Of a DNA stretch of 41,609 nucleotides, positions 7,423 through 15,844 are shown piece after piece. Position 1 is the first letter of the stretch. The number at the start of each line of letters is the position of its first letter. The stretch covers positions 1 to 41,609 of the forward strand of contig CAZGDR010000013.1 of assembly GCA_964524755.1 (NCBI GenBank), read 5' to 3'. The position numbers and the translations under genes were made by a program. Under the pieces are notes generated by a model. It saw only the letters and a program-made list of their open reading frames with translations. It made no database searches and was not told the DNA's origin. The stretch is from JAQVOO01 sp964524755 (GTDB taxonomy: Bacteria > Spirochaetota > Spirochaetia > Sphaerochaetales > Sphaerochaetaceae).

Positions 7423-10008
7423 ATGAATAGTGAAAACATGACTGTAAAATTGCGTGAAGGTATTCAGAGTGCGGATGCTTTGACGCGTGAATATAACAAC
7501 CCAGCTATTGAACCAGAGCACCTTCTTTTAGCGTTAATTCAACAGCAAAATGGTTTGTTAGCTCCATTGTTTGATCGACTCGGAGTCCCTCATAGAGGGC
7601 TGGAGCAGGAAACGCTCTCTCTCATAGAACGTTTACCGAAAGCCTATGGAGGCACTACGCAGAGTACTCTTTCTCCAAAACTAGCTGAACTTCTCTATGC
7701 ATCAGAAAAAGAAGCTACAGTATTTAAAGATGAGTTTATTAGTGCTGAACACTTTCTTTTAGCTTTACTGGCCGAAGAATCTCCTCTGGCTCAAATGCTC
7801 CACAATCAAGGGGTTACCCGTGATGGTATCCTTAAAGCTCTGCAATTAGTACGGGGCAATACGCGGATAACCGATGAGAATCCAGAAGATAAGTACCAAG
7901 TACTCGATAAATATTGTAAAGACATGACCGCATTAGCGCGGCAACAAAAGCTTGACCCTGTGATAGGTCGCGATGAAGAAATTCGACGTGTCATGCAAGT
8001 GCTTTCACGAAGAACAAAGAATAATCCAGTTTTAATTGGAGAACCTGGGGTGGGAAAAACGGCCATTATTGAAGGGCTTGCGCAGCGGATAGTCTCTAAA
8101 GATGTTCCAGAATCATTAGCCTCGAAAAGATTGCTTGCCCTAGATTTAGGAGCGCTCATTGCGGGAGCAAAGTTCCGAGGAGAATTTGAAGAGCGGTTGA
8201 AGGCTGTTATTAATGAAGTTGTTGCAGCTGAAGGTCAAGTTATTCTCTTTATTGATGAATTACACACCTTAGTAGGGGCAGGGGCGGCAGAGGGTTCTAC
8301 GGATGCTTCTAACTTATTAAAGCCAGCGTTAGCACGCGGTGAGTTGCGTGCTGTAGGAGCAACTACCTTAGATGAATACCGTAAATATATTGAGTCAGAT
8401 AAAGCTCTGGAGCGAAGGTTTCAACCCGTCCTTATCCAGGAACCTAACGTTGAAAGTACGATAGCTATTCTAAGAGGCCTGAAAGAACGCTATGAAGTGT
8501 ACCATGGAGTGCGTATCAAAGATGAGGCTCTGGTAGCAGCGGCGGTTCTCTCTGATCGGTATATTACAGCTCGATTCCTTCCTGATAAGGCGATTGATCT
8601 CGTAGATGAAGCTGCTAGTGAGTTGAAAATGGAAATAGAGAGCCAGCCAGTAGAGTTGGACCAAATTGAACGAAAAATATTACAGTTGAACATTGAAGTA
8701 CAGGCTTTACAGCGAGAGACTGATAAAGGTTCCCTCAAACGTTTAGAGAAAATAAAAGATGAACTTGCTGAATTAAATGAGATCCGTGATGTACTACACC
8801 TACAATGGACGGGTGAGAAAGAAGCTATTTCTACAATTCGAGAGAAGAAGGTAAAACTTGATCAACTGAAGAGTGAAGAGGTACAGAGTGAACGTTCTGG
8901 TGATTTAGCCCGAGCGGCTGAAATCAAACATGGCCTCATACCAGCCTTAACCAAAGAGATTGAAGATCAGAGTAAGTCTTTAGATCTAGAGAAGGATACG
9001 ACGCGGTTATTAAGGGAAGAGGTTTCCGATGATGATATAGCCCGTATTGTCTCCAACTGGACTGGAATACCAGTTACGAAGATGTTGTCATCTGAAATGG
9101 AGAAATATGTCCATTTAGAAAAAACGCTGGGTGAACGGGTCATTGGCCAAGAAAATGCAATTCAGGCTGTCAGTAATGCCATTAGACGAAACAAGACCGG
9201 TATTGGGGATGAGAATAGACCTCTAGGATCATTCTTATTTGCTGGACCTACCGGTGTGGGGAAAACTGAATTAGCAAAAGTTCTGGCTTCTTTCTTATTT
9301 AGCGATGAAAAGGCCTTAACCCGAATCGATATGAGCGAATACATGGAGAAATTCTCAGTAAGTCGTTTAATAGGGGCTCCCCCTGGGTATGTTGGGTATG
9401 ATCAAGGTGGTCAATTAACTGAAGTTGTGAGGCGAAGACCGTACTCAGTTATTTTGTTTGATGAAATTGAAAAGGCTCACCCTGACGTGTTCAATATCCT
9501 TTTACAGGTCCTAGATGATGGAAGACTCACCGATGGACAAGGGCGCATTGTCGATTTTACTAATACCATAATAATTATGACCAGTAACCTGGGAAGTGAA
9601 CTATTGTTGAGTGCCGAAACTTTTGAAGAGGCTCGTGATGCAGTAGAGTCAGTTGTCTCAAAAGCATTCAAACCTGAATTCATCAACCGTATTGATGAAA
9701 TCATTGTATTTCACCGACTAGAACGAAAGCAGATTAGAGAAATTGTAGAATTGCAGTTGGTATTGTTAAAAGATCGTTTAGCTAGACGTTCTATTTCGTT
9801 GGAGTATGATGATGCAGTATTGGATGCTGTTGCGGATGCTGGGTATAATCCTGTTTTTGGTGCAAGGCCCATTAAACGAGCTATCCAAAATCTGTTAGAA
9901 AACCAGCTTGCTACACGTATGCTTGCCGGAGATTTCATTGAAGGTGACACCGTGGTAGCTGGAGTTGGAGCAGATGATACGATTACGTTAACTCGTCGTA
10001 CGCGTTAA
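7423..10008 (+). CDS. clpB: ATP-dependent chaperone ClpB
   Basis: ClpB is a hexameric AAA+ disaggregase that threads proteins out of aggregates together with DnaK. The 861-residue protein shows the full order: N domain with two Clp repeats (about 1-150), first AAA+ module with Walker A GEPGVGKTA (206-214) and Walker B ILFIDE (274-279), a coiled-coil middle domain (about 400-530, which separates ClpB from ClpA and ClpC), and a second AAA+ module with GPTGVGKTE (608-616), a GYVGYDQGG pore loop and an ILFDEIEKAHPDV Walker B. The ribosome-binding site is AGAGG. The last 26 bp overlap the end of the convergent nucleotidyltransferase gene. Confidence 0.96.
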   Translation: MNSENMTVKLREGIQSADALTREYNNPAIEPEHLLLALIQQQNGLLAPLFDRLGVPHRGLEQETLSLIERLPKAYGGTTQSTLSPKLAELLYASEKEATVFKDEFISAEHFLLALLAEESPLAQMLHNQGVTRDGILKALQLVRGNTRITDENPEDKYQVLDKYCKDMTALARQQKLDPVIGRDEEIRRVMQVLSRRTKNNPVLIGEPGVGKTAIIEGLAQRIVSKDVPESLASKRLLALDLGALIAGAKFRGEFEERLKAVINEVVAAEGQVILFIDELHTLVGAGAAEGSTDASNLLKPALARGELRAVGATTLDEYRKYIESDKALERRFQPVLIQEPNVESTIAILRGLKERYEVYHGVRIKDEALVAAAVLSDRYITARFLPDKAIDLVDEAASELKMEIESQPVELDQIERKILQLNIEVQALQRETDKGSLKRLEKIKDELAELNEIRDVLHLQWTGEKEAISTIREKKVKLDQLKSEEVQSERSGDLARAAEIKHGLIPALTKEIEDQSKSLDLEKDTTRLLREEVSDDDIARIVSNWTGIPVTKMLSSEMEKYVHLEKTLGERVIGQENAIQAVSNAIRRNKTGIGDENRPLGSFLFAGPTGVGKTELAKVLASFLFSDEKALTRIDMSEYMEKFSVSRLIGAPPGYVGYDQGGQLTEVVRRRPYSVILFDEIEKAHPDVFNILLQVLDDGRLTDGQGRIVDFTNTIIIMTSNLGSELLLSAETFEEARDAVESVVSKAFKPEFINRIDEIIVFHRLERKQIREIVELQLVLLKDRLARRSISLEYDDAVLDAVADAGYNPVFGARPIKRAIQNLLENQLATRMLAGDFIEGDTVVAGVGADDTITLTRRTR

Positions 10009-10576
10009 TTAAATTATGGTAAGCCGTGGGGGTGTCGATATCGGTGGCCCAAGCCGGGTCGTCGGTCTCGAACCTCCGTATATTCTTAGTCTCTAACAGC
10101 TCGCGCATAGTCATAGTAACTGGTGCTCCCAAAATTGTTTTTCTAAGCGAGGGTGCACATAATACAGGATGACCCGGAGTCGTGTGGTAAAAGGGGCGAA
10201 CCCCATCGTAGTTGTCTAGTAGTGGTTCCAGTTGATGATAATGGTGGGCTTGAATCAGAGGTGAGTCGGCTAGGGCAATACAAAAAGGGGTGTTTTCTGA
10301 GACGTGCTTGACACCCACCTGGGTAGATGAAAACTGCCCTTGGGCAGGGTTCTTGTTTTGCACCAAGCGCAGGGCTTCTTTCCATTGTTTTTGGAACGGG
10401 TCGAGAAGGGGTCGTACCTGATCTTCATACCAGCCGGTAACGAGGATTACAGTGGAACCACTTTGCAATGCAGCGCGGAGAGCGTGCACAATTATGGCTT
10501 CGCCACGGAATGGCAGCAAGAGTTTAGCTTGTCCCATACGACTTGATTTTCCAGCTGCTAGTAAAATGATTTCCAC
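9983..10576 (-). CDS. MobA-like NTP transferase (MocA / molybdopterin cytidylyltransferase-like)
   Basis: This is a small nucleotidyltransferase of the MobA-like fold. The N-terminal LAAGKSSRMGQAKLLLPF binds the NTP phosphates; ADSP (103-106) is the metal-binding segment; TPGHPV (133-138) and DIDTP (179-183) match the CTP:molybdopterin cytidylyltransferase group. No molybdenum-enzyme gene is nearby, so the substrate cannot be assigned. It starts with GTG, four bases after GGAGG on the minus strand. The length of 197 aa is normal. The 3' end overlaps clpB tail to tail, and it is divergent from the DUF554 gene with 66 bp between. Confidence 0.82.
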   Translation of the reverse strand: MEIILLAAGKSSRMGQAKLLLPFRGEAIIVHALRAALQSGSTVILVTGWYEDQVRPLLDPFQKQWKEALRLVQNKNPAQGQFSSTQVGVKHVSENTPFCIALADSPLIQAHHYHQLEPLLDNYDGVRPFYHTTPGHPVLCAPSLRKTILGAPVTMTMRELLETKNIRRFETDDPAWATDIDTPTAYHNLINAYDELT

Positions 10577-10605
10577 AAAACCTCCGTTACATTACAGTAA
10601 CACGA

Positions 10606-10635
10606 TTGCAAAAACAATGCTAATCTGATTATACT
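10606..10635 (+). promoter_or_regulatory. Predicted promoter for the DUF554 gene
   Basis: TTGCAA (10606-10611), an 18-bp spacer and TATACT (10630-10635). Transcription would be expected to start about 6-8 bases later, that is at or next to the ATG at 10643, which suggests a leaderless or nearly leaderless mRNA. Confidence 0.5.
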
Positions 10636-10642
10636 CGCAGGC

Positions 10643-11377
10643 ATGATTGCCACATATATTAACAGTCTCGCTATTATCATTGGTTCTCTTCTTGGTCTGC
10701 TGGTCGGGTCCCGTTTAAAAGATCAGTTTAAAGATGTCGTCTTTGCCTCATCGGGTTTGGTTACCCTTGTGATCGGAATTCAAATGGCATTACAAACACA
10801 AAGCTATTTAGTACTTTTGTTTTCTATCGTCATTGGTGGCTTTGTTGGGTATGGTATCGGTATAGAAGAAGGCATTCTCCGCCTAGGTGATTGGATGGAG
10901 AAACGCTCTGGGCGCAATAAAAAGGGAGGACAGGCTTTAACCGATGGTTCCTTATTTGCGCATGGACTTCTGAATTCTTCAGTGCTGTTTTGTTCTGGTG
11001 CTATGGCTGTTGTTGGTTCTATATCTGCTGGGACGCAGGGTGATTATACGCTGATTTTTATTAAATCAGTCATGGACGGTTCCATGGCCATAATTTTTGC
11101 CGCTGCCTATGGCCCTGGGGTGATCGGTTCAGCCGCAGTTGTATTACTGTACCAAGGATTTTTTACCTTGGCTGGTGGATGGATTTCTCCACTATTGGGA
11201 GAGTCGGGTTTAATAGAGCTGTCAGCTGCAGGTGGTATTCTGTTAGTGATGCTCGCATTCGGGCTCATGCAGGTGCGGCAATTTAAAGCCGGAAATTTTA
11301 TTCCGGCTTTACTCTTTGCCCCCCTCTTCAGTCGTATTGGTGCTTGGTTAACAGAGTTGATTCCTTTTCTCCAGTAA
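10643..11377 (+). CDS. DUF554 family membrane protein
   Basis: This is a polytopic inner-membrane protein of the DUF554 (YdfK/YqgA-like) family, whose function is not established. The N-terminus MIATYINSLAIIIGSLLGLLVG and the FAHGLLNSSVLFCSGAMAVVGS and DGSMAIIFAAAYGPG segments are characteristic. About seven hydrophobic stretches span residues 1-244, with a hydrophilic stretch near 80-100. Only a weak GCAGG precedes the ATG, consistent with the leaderless arrangement inferred from the promoter position. It is divergent from the MobA-like gene; its stop is one base from the stop of convergent glgP. Confidence 0.85.
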   Translation: MIATYINSLAIIIGSLLGLLVGSRLKDQFKDVVFASSGLVTLVIGIQMALQTQSYLVLLFSIVIGGFVGYGIGIEEGILRLGDWMEKRSGRNKKGGQALTDGSLFAHGLLNSSVLFCSGAMAVVGSISAGTQGDYTLIFIKSVMDGSMAIIFAAAYGPGVIGSAAVVLLYQGFFTLAGGWISPLLGESGLIELSAAGGILLVMLAFGLMQVRQFKAGNFIPALLFAPLFSRIGAWLTELIPFLQ

Positions 11378-11378
11378 C

Positions 11379-13883
11379 TTATTTCTTACGTGCGCTACGC
11401 AGAGTTGAACTAGCTGACTCATCACGGGTAATTGGACAACGTCGGGTTTTCCAGATATCGTTCGTGTACTCCATAATAGTGCGGTCACTAGAGAACTTTC
11501 CTGAAGCAGCAATATTTAGTATGGCCTTTTTTGCCCACAGGTCCCGGTCCTTGGTGTACAAGAAAGAGGCTTCATCATGCGCATCAGCATAACTCCTTAA
11601 GTCAGCAAAATGGAAGTATTTATCTTCATTGATGAGCGATTGTTCTAATGGACCAAAGATTTTAGGTTCCATGATGTTGAAATAACCTGAGAGGAGAAGA
11701 TCCATTGCTTTTTTAATTTCTGGATCTTTCGTTATCCAGGCATAAGGATCATACTCTGGCCGCATCCGTTCAATTTCATCGGCAGAATGACCAAAGATAA
11801 ACATATGTTCACGACCAACCTCTTCAGCCATTTCGACGGTTGCTCCATCCATTGTACCAATGGTTAAAGCACCATTGCACATGAATTTCATGTTACCGGT
11901 ACCCGAAGCTTCAAAACCTGCAGTTGATATCTGTTCAGATAAGTCGGTAGCAGGAATGAGATGCTCGGCCATAGTTACGCGATAGTTGGGCAGGAAGTGA
12001 ACAGAGAGAAGCTCATTGACTGAACTGTCATTATTAATAATCTTTGCTAAGTTGTTAATCAGTTTAATGATAAGTTTTGCATTTACATATCCAGGAGCAG
12101 CCTTACCACCAAATATAAAGGTTGTTGGGGGGAGGTCTTGTGCTCGTCCCTCTTTAATACGTTGATAAAGCATGATGATATTGATGGCATTAAGTAACTG
12201 GCGCTTATATTCATGGATTCGTTTTACTTGTACATCAAACAGTGTCTCTGGGTTGATGGTGATGCCACAATCCTTAGCCACGAATTTCACGGCATGTTCT
12301 TTATTTTTCTGTTTGATGGCTAAAAAATCTGATCTGAAATTTGCATCTTCAGCAAAATCTTTCAAATCCTGTATCCTTGCGTAGTCAGTAATCCAGCCAT
12401 CTCCGATAGCTTCATTGATTTTGGCCGCCAGTAGGGGGTTGGAATCAAGTAGCCAGCGCCGTTGTGTAATGCCATTCGTTTTATTATTAAAACGGTCGGG
12501 GAATACGAGAGCGAATTCGGGGAACATCCGTTCAACCAGTAAACGTGAATGTAATTGGGCTACACCATTGGTAGAATGTGAACCAATTATTGAGAGGTTA
12601 GCCATTCTGATTTGCTTTACATTGCCTTCCTCAATGATACTGAGTTTTTGCATCACTTCCGGTTTGAGTGGGAAGAACGCGACGGCGTGTTGAAGGAACC
12701 GATGGTTTATCTCAAATATGATTTGCAGATGTCGTGGTAAAATTGCCTCTAACATAGAGAGAGACCACTTTTCTAATGCTTCAGGCATAAGAGTATGGTT
12801 TGTATAGCCCATCGTTCTGACGGTTATATCCCAAGCTTCTTCCCAGTCCAGTTGTTCCAAATCTAAGAGGATACGCATAAGTTCTGGGATGGCCAGTGAG
12901 GGGTGAGTGTCATTTAGTTGAATTGCTGCAAAATTAGGGAATTTGTTCCAAGAGGTGTTTTGTCGTTTGAAACGACGGGTGATATCGGCTAAAGAGCAGG
13001 CCACAAAGAAGTATTGTTGTTTAAGGCGTAGTTCCTTACCCATATACAAGGTGTCGTTAGGATACAGTACCTGGCTCAAGTTTTCAGCTACGGTCTTTGC
13101 ACGTACCGCTTGGACGTAGTCGCCTTCGTTGAATTCTTGGAAATTAAACTCTTCAGTTGCTTTGGCACTCCAAAGGCGAAGTGTATTAATGGTGTTACCA
13201 CCATAGCCAACGATAGGCATGTCATAGGCTATGCCATGCACTTGTTCTGCACTAATCCATTTATATTGATCGCGTCCTCCTTCACGAAGAAGGCGAACTG
13301 TTCCTCCAAAATTAACTGTATAACGGACATCTTCCCTGGCAATTTCCCAGGGGTTTCCATGTCGCAACCAGTTATCGGGTTGTTCCGACTGCCAGCCATT
13401 ACGGATATGTTGTCGGAAAATACCGTAGTTGTACCTTATTCCATAACCGAAAGAGGGGATATCCAAGGTTGCTAACGAGTCAAGGAAGCAGGCTGCAAGC
13501 CGGCCAAGACCTCCATTCCCTAAACCTGCATCAGGTTCGACCTCAACAAACTCTTCCCACGTGTACCCTAAGTCTGCCATCGCTGTTTTTACTTCTTTTT
13601 CAAGTTGCAGGTTGATGACATTATTGGTCATGGCTCGGCCCATCAGAAATTCTAGGGAGAGGTAATAGACCCGTTTGGCACCCGCTGAGCGTTGAGTTGC
13701 TCGACTTTGGTGCCACTGGTGGATGATTCTATCTCGAATAGAGAGGGCTAAGGCTGTATATCGAGAGACTTCTGTGTTATGATACTCGTCTGAGTCAAGG
13801 GTATATTTTAAGTGTTCTGCAAAATCTAATGCAATTGCCTCTTTTGTCGGCGAGAATCGTGTATTCTGTTCTTTGGCGCTCAT
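11379..13883 (-). CDS. glgP: Glycogen/starch phosphorylase
   Basis: The enzyme releases glucose-1-phosphate from alpha-1,4-glucan chain ends, using pyridoxal phosphate, in cytoplasmic storage-glucan breakdown. The 834-residue length and blocks such as YYLSLEFLMGR, GLGNGGLGRLAACFLDS, ALFDVQVKRIHEYKRQ-like TLFDVQVKRIHEYKRQ and EASGTGNMKF are family hallmarks. Lys666 in the NMKF segment is the expected PLP-binding lysine. AAAAGGAG precedes the ATG on the minus strand. No other glycogen gene is adjacent. It is transcribed towards the DUF554 gene, with the two stops one base apart and no visible terminator between them. Confidence 0.96.
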   Translation of the reverse strand: MSAKEQNTRFSPTKEAIALDFAEHLKYTLDSDEYHNTEVSRYTALALSIRDRIIHQWHQSRATQRSAGAKRVYYLSLEFLMGRAMTNNVINLQLEKEVKTAMADLGYTWEEFVEVEPDAGLGNGGLGRLAACFLDSLATLDIPSFGYGIRYNYGIFRQHIRNGWQSEQPDNWLRHGNPWEIAREDVRYTVNFGGTVRLLREGGRDQYKWISAEQVHGIAYDMPIVGYGGNTINTLRLWSAKATEEFNFQEFNEGDYVQAVRAKTVAENLSQVLYPNDTLYMGKELRLKQQYFFVACSLADITRRFKRQNTSWNKFPNFAAIQLNDTHPSLAIPELMRILLDLEQLDWEEAWDITVRTMGYTNHTLMPEALEKWSLSMLEAILPRHLQIIFEINHRFLQHAVAFFPLKPEVMQKLSIIEEGNVKQIRMANLSIIGSHSTNGVAQLHSRLLVERMFPEFALVFPDRFNNKTNGITQRRWLLDSNPLLAAKINEAIGDGWITDYARIQDLKDFAEDANFRSDFLAIKQKNKEHAVKFVAKDCGITINPETLFDVQVKRIHEYKRQLLNAINIIMLYQRIKEGRAQDLPPTTFIFGGKAAPGYVNAKLIIKLINNLAKIINNDSSVNELLSVHFLPNYRVTMAEHLIPATDLSEQISTAGFEASGTGNMKFMCNGALTIGTMDGATVEMAEEVGREHMFIFGHSADEIERMRPEYDPYAWITKDPEIKKAMDLLLSGYFNIMEPKIFGPLEQSLINEDKYFHFADLRSYADAHDEASFLYTKDRDLWAKKAILNIAASGKFSSDRTIMEYTNDIWKTRRCPITRDESASSTLRSARKK

Positions 13884-13924
13884 AATGCTCCTTTTGCGGA
13901 ACTAGGTTGACCGCATCTACACCT

Positions 13925-13953
13925 ATAGTACTGGAATCTTGTAGCTGAATCAA
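13925..13953 (-). promoter_or_regulatory. Predicted promoter for glgP
   Basis: On the minus strand, TTGATT (complement of 13948-13953), a 17-bp spacer and TACTAT (complement of 13925-13930). An 8-bp inverted repeat (TAGGTTGA near 13904-13911 and TCAACCTA near 13950-13957, plus strand) brackets the promoter and overlaps its -35, so it may be an operator. Confidence 0.5.
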
Positions 13954-14015
13954 CCTAACGAGATTTGCAGAATCCTCTATCTCGACTAGTTTTACGAATT
14001 GCGTTGAGTTTGATA

Positions 14016-14044
14016 TTGACAAAAGAGAGGTGATTTGCTACTTT
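14016..14044 (+). promoter_or_regulatory. Predicted promoter for the tRNA-Thr to rpsG transcription unit
   Basis: A consensus -35 TTGACA (14016-14021), an exact 17-bp spacer and TACTTT (14039-14044) lie 60 bp before tRNA-Thr. No terminator is evident between here and rpsG, so this may drive the whole cluster together with internal promoters that I did not resolve. Confidence 0.6.
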
Positions 14045-14103
14045 GACATCTGCTCGACCGCGGAGAGGATGTAAACTGTGGAAATCTGTGCAAATGTGGT
14101 TTT

Positions 14104-14176
14104 GCCCTTGTAGCTCAGTTGGCAGAGCACCACCATGGTAAGGTGGGGGTCATCGGTTCAAATCCGATCGAGGGCT
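14104..14176 (+). tRNA. tRNA-Thr (GGT anticodon)
   Basis: A cloverleaf folds cleanly. Acceptor GCCCTTG pairs with CGAGGGC, the D arm contains GCTCAGTTGGCAGAGC, the anticodon stem CCACC/GGTGG holds loop ATGGTAA (anticodon GGT), and the T arm is ATCGG-TTCAAAT-CCGAT. CCA is not encoded. It lies 58 bp upstream of rpmG in the same direction. Confidence 0.93.
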
Positions 14177-14234
14177 TTTTCCTTACGCTTTGCGTGAGGA
14201 GTGGCGCCGATTTTGTTTCGGCAAGGAGTTTAGG

Positions 14235-14420
14235 ATGGCTGGTAATACTAGTAAAAAGAAAGGACCAGTTGAAAAGATTGCAATGCAGTGCACTGAGTGC
14301 AAGCGGAGGAATTATACAACTGAAAAAAACAGAAGAAACACTCCTGAAAAACTTGAGATGAACAAGTTTTGTCCATTTGATCGTAAGCATACGATACATC
14401 GCGAGACGAAAATAAAATAG
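14235..14420 (+). CDS. rpmG: 50S ribosomal protein L33
   Basis: This is a small large-subunit protein near the tRNA exit region. The 61 residues include CTECKRRNYTTEKN and EKLEMNKFCPFDRKHTIHRE, typical of L33. It keeps CxxC at 19-22 and Cys46, but the fourth position is Asp (CPFD), a variant also seen in other bacterial L33 proteins, so zinc binding is uncertain. The start at 14235 gives the normal length and follows AAGGAG. It sits between two tRNA genes and ahead of secE, a common bacterial order. Confidence 0.92.
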   Translation: MAGNTSKKKGPVEKIAMQCTECKRRNYTTEKNRRNTPEKLEMNKFCPFDRKHTIHRETKIK

Positions 14421-14437
14421 CGCATCGAGAGGCTAAC

Positions 14438-14511
14438 AGGCCAGTAGCTCCAACGGCTAGAGCGCTGGTCTCCAAAACCAGATGTTGTAGGTTCGAATCC
14501 TACCTGGCCTG
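14438..14511 (+). tRNA. tRNA-Trp (CCA anticodon)
   Basis: Acceptor AGGCCAG pairs with CTGGCCT, followed by discriminator G. The D arm is GCTCCAACGGCTAGAGC, the anticodon stem CTGGT/ACCAG holds loop CTCCAAA (anticodon CCA), and the T arm is GTAGG-TTCGAAT-CCTAC. The 3' CCA is not encoded. It lies between rpmG and secE. Confidence 0.95.
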
Positions 14512-14538
14512 TTGGCCTCCCGGACAAGGAGTAGATTA

Positions 14539-14718
14539 ATGAAAAAATTGATTCGCTATTTAAAGGAATCTCGCTTGGAATTGAAGAAGGTTGTTTGGCC
14601 TACACGTGAAGAAGTTTTGGCTTCTACCAAAGTGGTACTCGTTTCTACTGCGATTTTTGCTTTGGTCCTGGGGTTGGTCGATTTCTTGCTGGTCCAAGGT
14701 GTCGATTTGATTTTCTAG
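14539..14718 (+). CDS. secE: Preprotein translocase subunit SecE
   Basis: SecE is the small essential subunit that clamps SecY in the cytoplasmic membrane. At 59 residues it is the short, single-span form. The conserved amphipathic helix with ESRLELKKVVWPTREEV (about 9-25) precedes one membrane helix (about 30-56). The start ATG at 14539 follows AAGGAG; an upstream in-frame ATG overlaps the end of tRNA-Trp and is rejected. nusG follows after 8 bases, the usual secE-nusG pairing. Confidence 0.94.
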   Translation: MKKLIRYLKESRLELKKVVWPTREEVLASTKVVLVSTAIFALVLGLVDFLLVQGVDLIF

Positions 14719-14726
14719 GAGAAGAA

Positions 14727-15284
14727 ATGGCAAAAGGGTGGTATGTAGTACATACGTATTCTGGATACGAAAATAAGATAGAGAAAACAATCCGTAAGAT
14801 TATGGAAAGTGACCCACAATTCAGTGAGGTCGTTTCTGATGTGAAAGTACCTACTGAAGAAGTTGTTGAGGTTAAGGATGGTGTGAAAAAGACCATTCAG
14901 CGGAAAATTCTCCCGAGCTATATTCTTGTTCAGATGGATTTACCTGAGTATCAATGGGAATATTTTTGTTCCCAGGTGAAGAGAATTCAAGGTGTCACTG
15001 GTTTTATAGGTTCTGTTGAGGGGCGTAAGCCTACTCCATTAACGAGTGAAGAACTTAAAGGTATCTTGCAAAAAACCGGTGAGATTAAGACTGAGAAAGT
15101 ACTTCGCCCTAAACAATCGTTTAGCCAAGGGGAGCATGTAAAAATTGTTGAAGGACCATTTGAGTCTTTTACCGGTACTATTGAAGAGGTGAACCTAGAA
15201 AAAGGTCGCTTGCGTGTATTGGTGGGGATTTTTGGCAGGTCCACCCCAGTTGAAGTTGATTTTCTGCAAGTAGAGAAAATTTAG
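14727..15284 (+). CDS. nusG: Transcription termination/antitermination protein NusG
   Basis: NusG binds RNA polymerase, affects pausing, and links it to Rho or to ribosomal protein S10. The N-terminal NGN domain starts KGWYVVHTYSGYENKIEK and includes RKILPSYILVQM; the C-terminal KOW domain lies around 128-183 (GEHVKIVEGPFESFTGTIEEV). The length of 185 aa is typical. It is followed by a 122-bp, hairpin-rich gap before rplK, which is a likely regulatory leader. Confidence 0.95.
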   Translation: MAKGWYVVHTYSGYENKIEKTIRKIMESDPQFSEVVSDVKVPTEEVVEVKDGVKKTIQRKILPSYILVQMDLPEYQWEYFCSQVKRIQGVTGFIGSVEGRKPTPLTSEELKGILQKTGEIKTEKVLRPKQSFSQGEHVKIVEGPFESFTGTIEEVNLEKGRLRVLVGIFGRSTPVEVDFLQVEKI

Positions 15285-15305
15285 TTTATAGAGGTTTTTA
15301 ACATT

Positions 15306-15391
15306 CTCCCACCGGAGTTTTTTCCGGTAGGTGGGAGCTTCTCCGTTGGAGGAGCGTTAATACCAGCGCGAGGTTTTTGTAACCTGTCGCG
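15306..15391 (+). promoter_or_regulatory. Three consecutive hairpins ahead of rplK (candidate L11-L1 leader)
   Basis: Hairpin 1 (15306-15337) pairs CTCCCA with TGGGAG and CCGGA with TCCGG around a T-rich loop, with a four-base bulge. Hairpin 2 (15337-15355) is GCTTCTCC-gtt-GGAGGAGC, including one G-U pair. Hairpin 3 (15367-15391) stacks CGCG/CGCG and AGGTT/AACCT. None is followed by a U-run, so they look like RNA-protein or processing sites, not terminators. In E. coli, ribosomal protein L1 represses rplK-rplA by binding this leader region; the same role here is inferred. Confidence 0.5.
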
Positions 15392-15406
15392 TAAGGAGAG
15401 AGAAAT

Positions 15407-15844
15407 ATGGCAAAGAAAAAGGTTGCTGCGGTTATTAAGCTGCAGTGTCCCGCCCAAAAGGCTACGCCTGCACCACCAGTCGGACCGGCTTTAGGGCCAC
15501 ATGGTGTAAGTGCGCCTCAGTTTGTCCAGCAGTTCAATGATAAAACAAAGAATTTTGAGGCTGGGCTCGTGATTCCTGTTGTTATCACTGTATATGCTGA
15601 CCGTTCCTTTACCTTCATTCTTAAGACACCACCAGCATCGGTTCTTATTAAGAAGGCTTTAGGTCTCGCTAGTGGTTCTGGGGTTCCCCATACACAAAAG
15701 GTTGGAAAGTTAACTCAAGCTCAACTTACTGAGATTGCTACGACTAAGCTTCCTGACTTGACTGCTAATGATATTGAGGCTGCAAAGAACATTGTTGCTG
15801 GAACCGCGAGAAGTATGGGTGTAGAGGTGGAGGCGCAAAAATGA
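15407..15844 (+). CDS. rplK: 50S ribosomal protein L11
   Basis: L11 forms the base of the L7/L12 stalk and contacts the GTPase-associated region of 23S rRNA. The 145-residue protein has the N-terminal AAVIKLQCPAQKATPAPPVGPALG and the C-terminal IEAAKNIVAGTARSMGV. The loop after GPALG reads PHGVSAPQF, unlike the common QHGVNIMEF; this matches what I recall for treponemes and supports a spirochaete origin. The stop overlaps the rplA start (ATGA). AAGGAGAG precedes the ATG. Confidence 0.95.
   Translation: MAKKKVAAVIKLQCPAQKATPAPPVGPALGPHGVSAPQFVQQFNDKTKNFEAGLVIPVVITVYADRSFTFILKTPPASVLIKKALGLASGSGVPHTQKVGKLTQAQLTEIATTKLPDLTANDIEAAKNIVAGTARSMGVEVEAQK

Noticed and set aside
14235..14420. L33 with an incomplete zinc site as a novel feature
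   Set aside because: The CPxD variant is found in other bacterial L33 proteins, so it is not unusual enough to list as a finding.
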